Below, piece after piece: positions 5,799 through 6,688 of a stretch of 6,688 nt of DNA. The position numbers and the translations under genes are program-made. Source of the stretch: WTAW01 sp964406575 (lineage in GTDB: Bacteria; Acidobacteriota; Aminicenantia; Aminicenantales; Aminicenantaceae); NCBI GenBank assembly GCA_964406575.1, contig CAYOSH010000080.1, positions 1-6,688 of the forward strand. Direction: 5' to 3'. Position 1 is the first letter of the stretch; each line of letters begins with the position of its first letter. The notes under the pieces were generated by a model. That model was not told where the DNA came from. It was given only the letters and a program-made list of their open reading frames with translations, and did not search any database.

Positions 5799-6311
5799 AT
5801 GGATACGATGTCTTTTCCTTCAAAGAGAGCGGAAATATCGAGTTCCGGATTTGTCGCATTGGCCTATCTTATAGAAAATCATATAGCCAAAATCCCGGAA
5901 TACTGGCGTCACAAAAAATCCTCAGGCCAATACAAGTGCCGCCACGGGTTCACCTTTGATTTCCACTCAAACACCAATGAATGTTCCATAGAGATCAGCC
6001 TGGCCCACCTCACCAAACCCGAAATCATCGATCTCCTCAGTAAAGGTAAACTGAATGACGAGCTTCTCGTCTTGTATGAGTTGGCGCATCTTCCCTTTGC
6101 CGAACACACCCTCATGCGTGTTGGTGGATTAGAATGTGACATCGTCGATTATGTTAAAATCCGGCTCGATAAGGCTTTCAGTCCCTTAGATAAAAACCAA
6201 TACTTAAAACATTGGCGCCCGATGTATTTGAAATCCCAGTCCTGGGCTGATATCAGTTTCAGCACAGAGGAATATGCCGAGAAATTACAGAGCTTTCGTC
6301 GCGCAACGTGA
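5799..6311 (+). CDS. Hypothetical protein, 170 residues, soluble
   Basis: I do not recognise this protein. It has no signal peptide or membrane segment and looks like a compact mixed alpha/beta cytoplasmic protein. Visible features are a helix-like start (FVALAYLIENHIAKIPEYW, 18-36), a segment rich in aromatic residues and histidine (YKCRHGFTFDFHS, 45-57), a likely helix TKPEIIDLLSKGKL (72-85), and a central ELAHLPFAEHTLMRVGG (94-110) with two histidines six residues apart. The C-terminus is rich in Trp and Tyr. The three cysteines (C47, C62, C113) form no CxxC pair, and there is no HExxH. Translation is well supported by a perfect Shine-Dalgarno site, and the open frame is much longer than chance. 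It stands alone, separated from the amidase by the AT-rich element, and has no partner gene to suggest a role. A second ATG at codon 4 (5808) is less well placed. Confidence 0.75.
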   Translation: MDTMSFPSKRAEISSSGFVALAYLIENHIAKIPEYWRHKKSSGQYKCRHGFTFDFHSNTNECSIEISLAHLTKPEIIDLLSKGKLNDELLVLYELAHLPFAEHTLMRVGGLECDIVDYVKIRLDKAFSPLDKNQYLKHWRPMYLKSQSWADISFSTEEYAEKLQSFRRAT

Positions 6312-6430
6312 CCTCCAGCTCTCCGCTTTTTTCCTAAAATTTAGTTAGTTTTTGCTTCCCTCGTATTTTTTATAATCCTGCCCTTCACAGCCTATCGGTC
6401 TTGTGTTAGTGGGAAATTGGGGATTGGATT
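6312..6430 (+). other. Intergenic stretch after the hypothetical gene
   Basis: No gene is seen here. There is a T-run (6327-6332) and an 11-base dyad CTAAAATTTAG (6334-6344) without a proper loop, so no convincing terminator. TATAAT at 6371-6376 has no matching -35 at normal spacing. From 6411 the sequence becomes G-rich and leads into the repeat block. Confidence 0.4.
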
Positions 6431-6461
6431 GGGGGTTAGGGGGGGTTAGGGGGTTAGGGGG
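6431..6461 (+). repeat. Telomere-like G-tract array with strong G-quadruplex potential
   Basis: Four G-runs of 5, 7, 5 and 5 bases (6431-6435, 6439-6445, 6449-6453, 6457-6461) are separated by three identical TTA loops. This meets and exceeds the classical quadruplex rule (four runs of three or more with short loops), and the unit resembles telomeric TTAGGG. It is preceded by further G-runs separated by ATT (6419-6430). It lies on the + strand downstream of a + strand gene, so it could fold in the transcript or in the displaced DNA strand. Folding is inferred from the sequence only. Confidence 0.7.
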
Positions 6462-6513
6462 ACGGACCTCAGGATTTGGGGTTAGTGGGTTAGGGGGACG
6501 GACCTCAGGATTT
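6451..6513. repeat. Two direct copies of a 27-bp repeat, 36-bp period
   Basis: Positions 6451-6477 and 6487-6513 are identical over 27 bp, starting GGGTTAGGGGGACGG and ending CCTCAGGATTT, with 9 bp (6478-6486) between them. GTTAGTGGG also occurs at 6405-6413 and 6481-6489. Read on the minus strand, the core is CCTGAGGTCCGTCCCC. From memory, this resembles dispersed repeats found near REP-associated tyrosine transposases, but no such gene is in the window. A simple tandem expansion is the alternative. Confidence 0.7.
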
Positions 6514-6688
6514 CTTTTATAATCAATAAGTTAATTTAAATAACCACCAAGAAAAATTACTTAGACGCGCGATTTTATGGGCAAAAATCGACTTTTAAGG
6601 TTCATAACCACTTTACAATATAAACCTTATTCTATATCACTAGTGTCCAGTTATAACTCAAATAGATTCAATTGTTTACGAGAATCGC
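6514..6688. other. AT-rich non-coding sequence to the window edge
   Basis: No gene is seen on either strand. A 7-bp hairpin, CGATTTT (6570-6576) with AAAATCG (6584-6590), has a 7-nt loop and only a short T-run after it, so it is at best a weak terminator. CACTAGTG (6638-6645) is a palindrome, and the sequence CTAGTGTCCAGTTATAA from 6640 has the look of an insertion-sequence end, but no second end is available to test that. Confidence 0.3.

Noticed and set aside
6431..6513. CRISPR array
   Set aside because: There are only two repeat copies with a 9-bp gap, which is itself G-rich and related to the repeat. There are no unique spacers and no cas genes.

Overview
The window looks like a piece of chromosome from an uncultured bacterium of the Acidobacteriota/Aminicenantota type. 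That placement is inference. It rests on three gene styles that are common together there: a PadR regulator next to a large MacB/FtsX-like permease with a fused N-terminal prefix, a zinc-ribbon Ser/Thr kinase N-terminus, and a Tat-exported amidase. There is no rRNA or other marker to confirm it. All convincing genes are on the + strand, and GC is moderate in genes and low between them.

Layout. Positions 1-231 hold no certain gene: a 15-bp hairpin (87-126) and an AT-rich, palindrome-containing region lie in front of a PadR-family regulator (232-555). Twelve bases later begins an 891-residue ABC-type permease (568-3243) with an N-terminal prefix domain. The two form an operon. A near-consensus promoter with an extended -10 (3306-3334) then drives a kinase gene that breaks off just after its glycine-rich loop (3358-3642). 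Twenty-six bases on, a GTG-started, Tat-exported amidase of the peptide-amidase type (3669-5330) begins, probably read from the same promoter.

The stretch 5331-5798 is AT-rich. It contains what looks like a short non-autonomous mobile element with imperfect terminal inverted repeats (about 5370-5624), then a possible promoter, a 14-bp perfect palindrome and a G-poor leader ending in an ideal ribosome binding site. These precede an unrecognised 170-residue soluble protein (5799-6311). The last 377 bases hold no gene. They carry a telomere-like G-tract array with strong quadruplex potential, two 27-bp direct repeats, and AT-rich sequence to the edge.

How it fits together. The PadR-permease pair is a self-contained regulated membrane module, although no ATPase is encoded here. 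The kinase remnant, the element at 5370-5624 and the repeats at 6431-6513 mark a region that has been rearranged. I see no clear defence system, phage or biosynthetic cluster. The points most worth a second look are a second translation start inside the permease, the promoter apparently captured by the amidase, the unrecognised inverted-repeat element and the G-tract repeat block.
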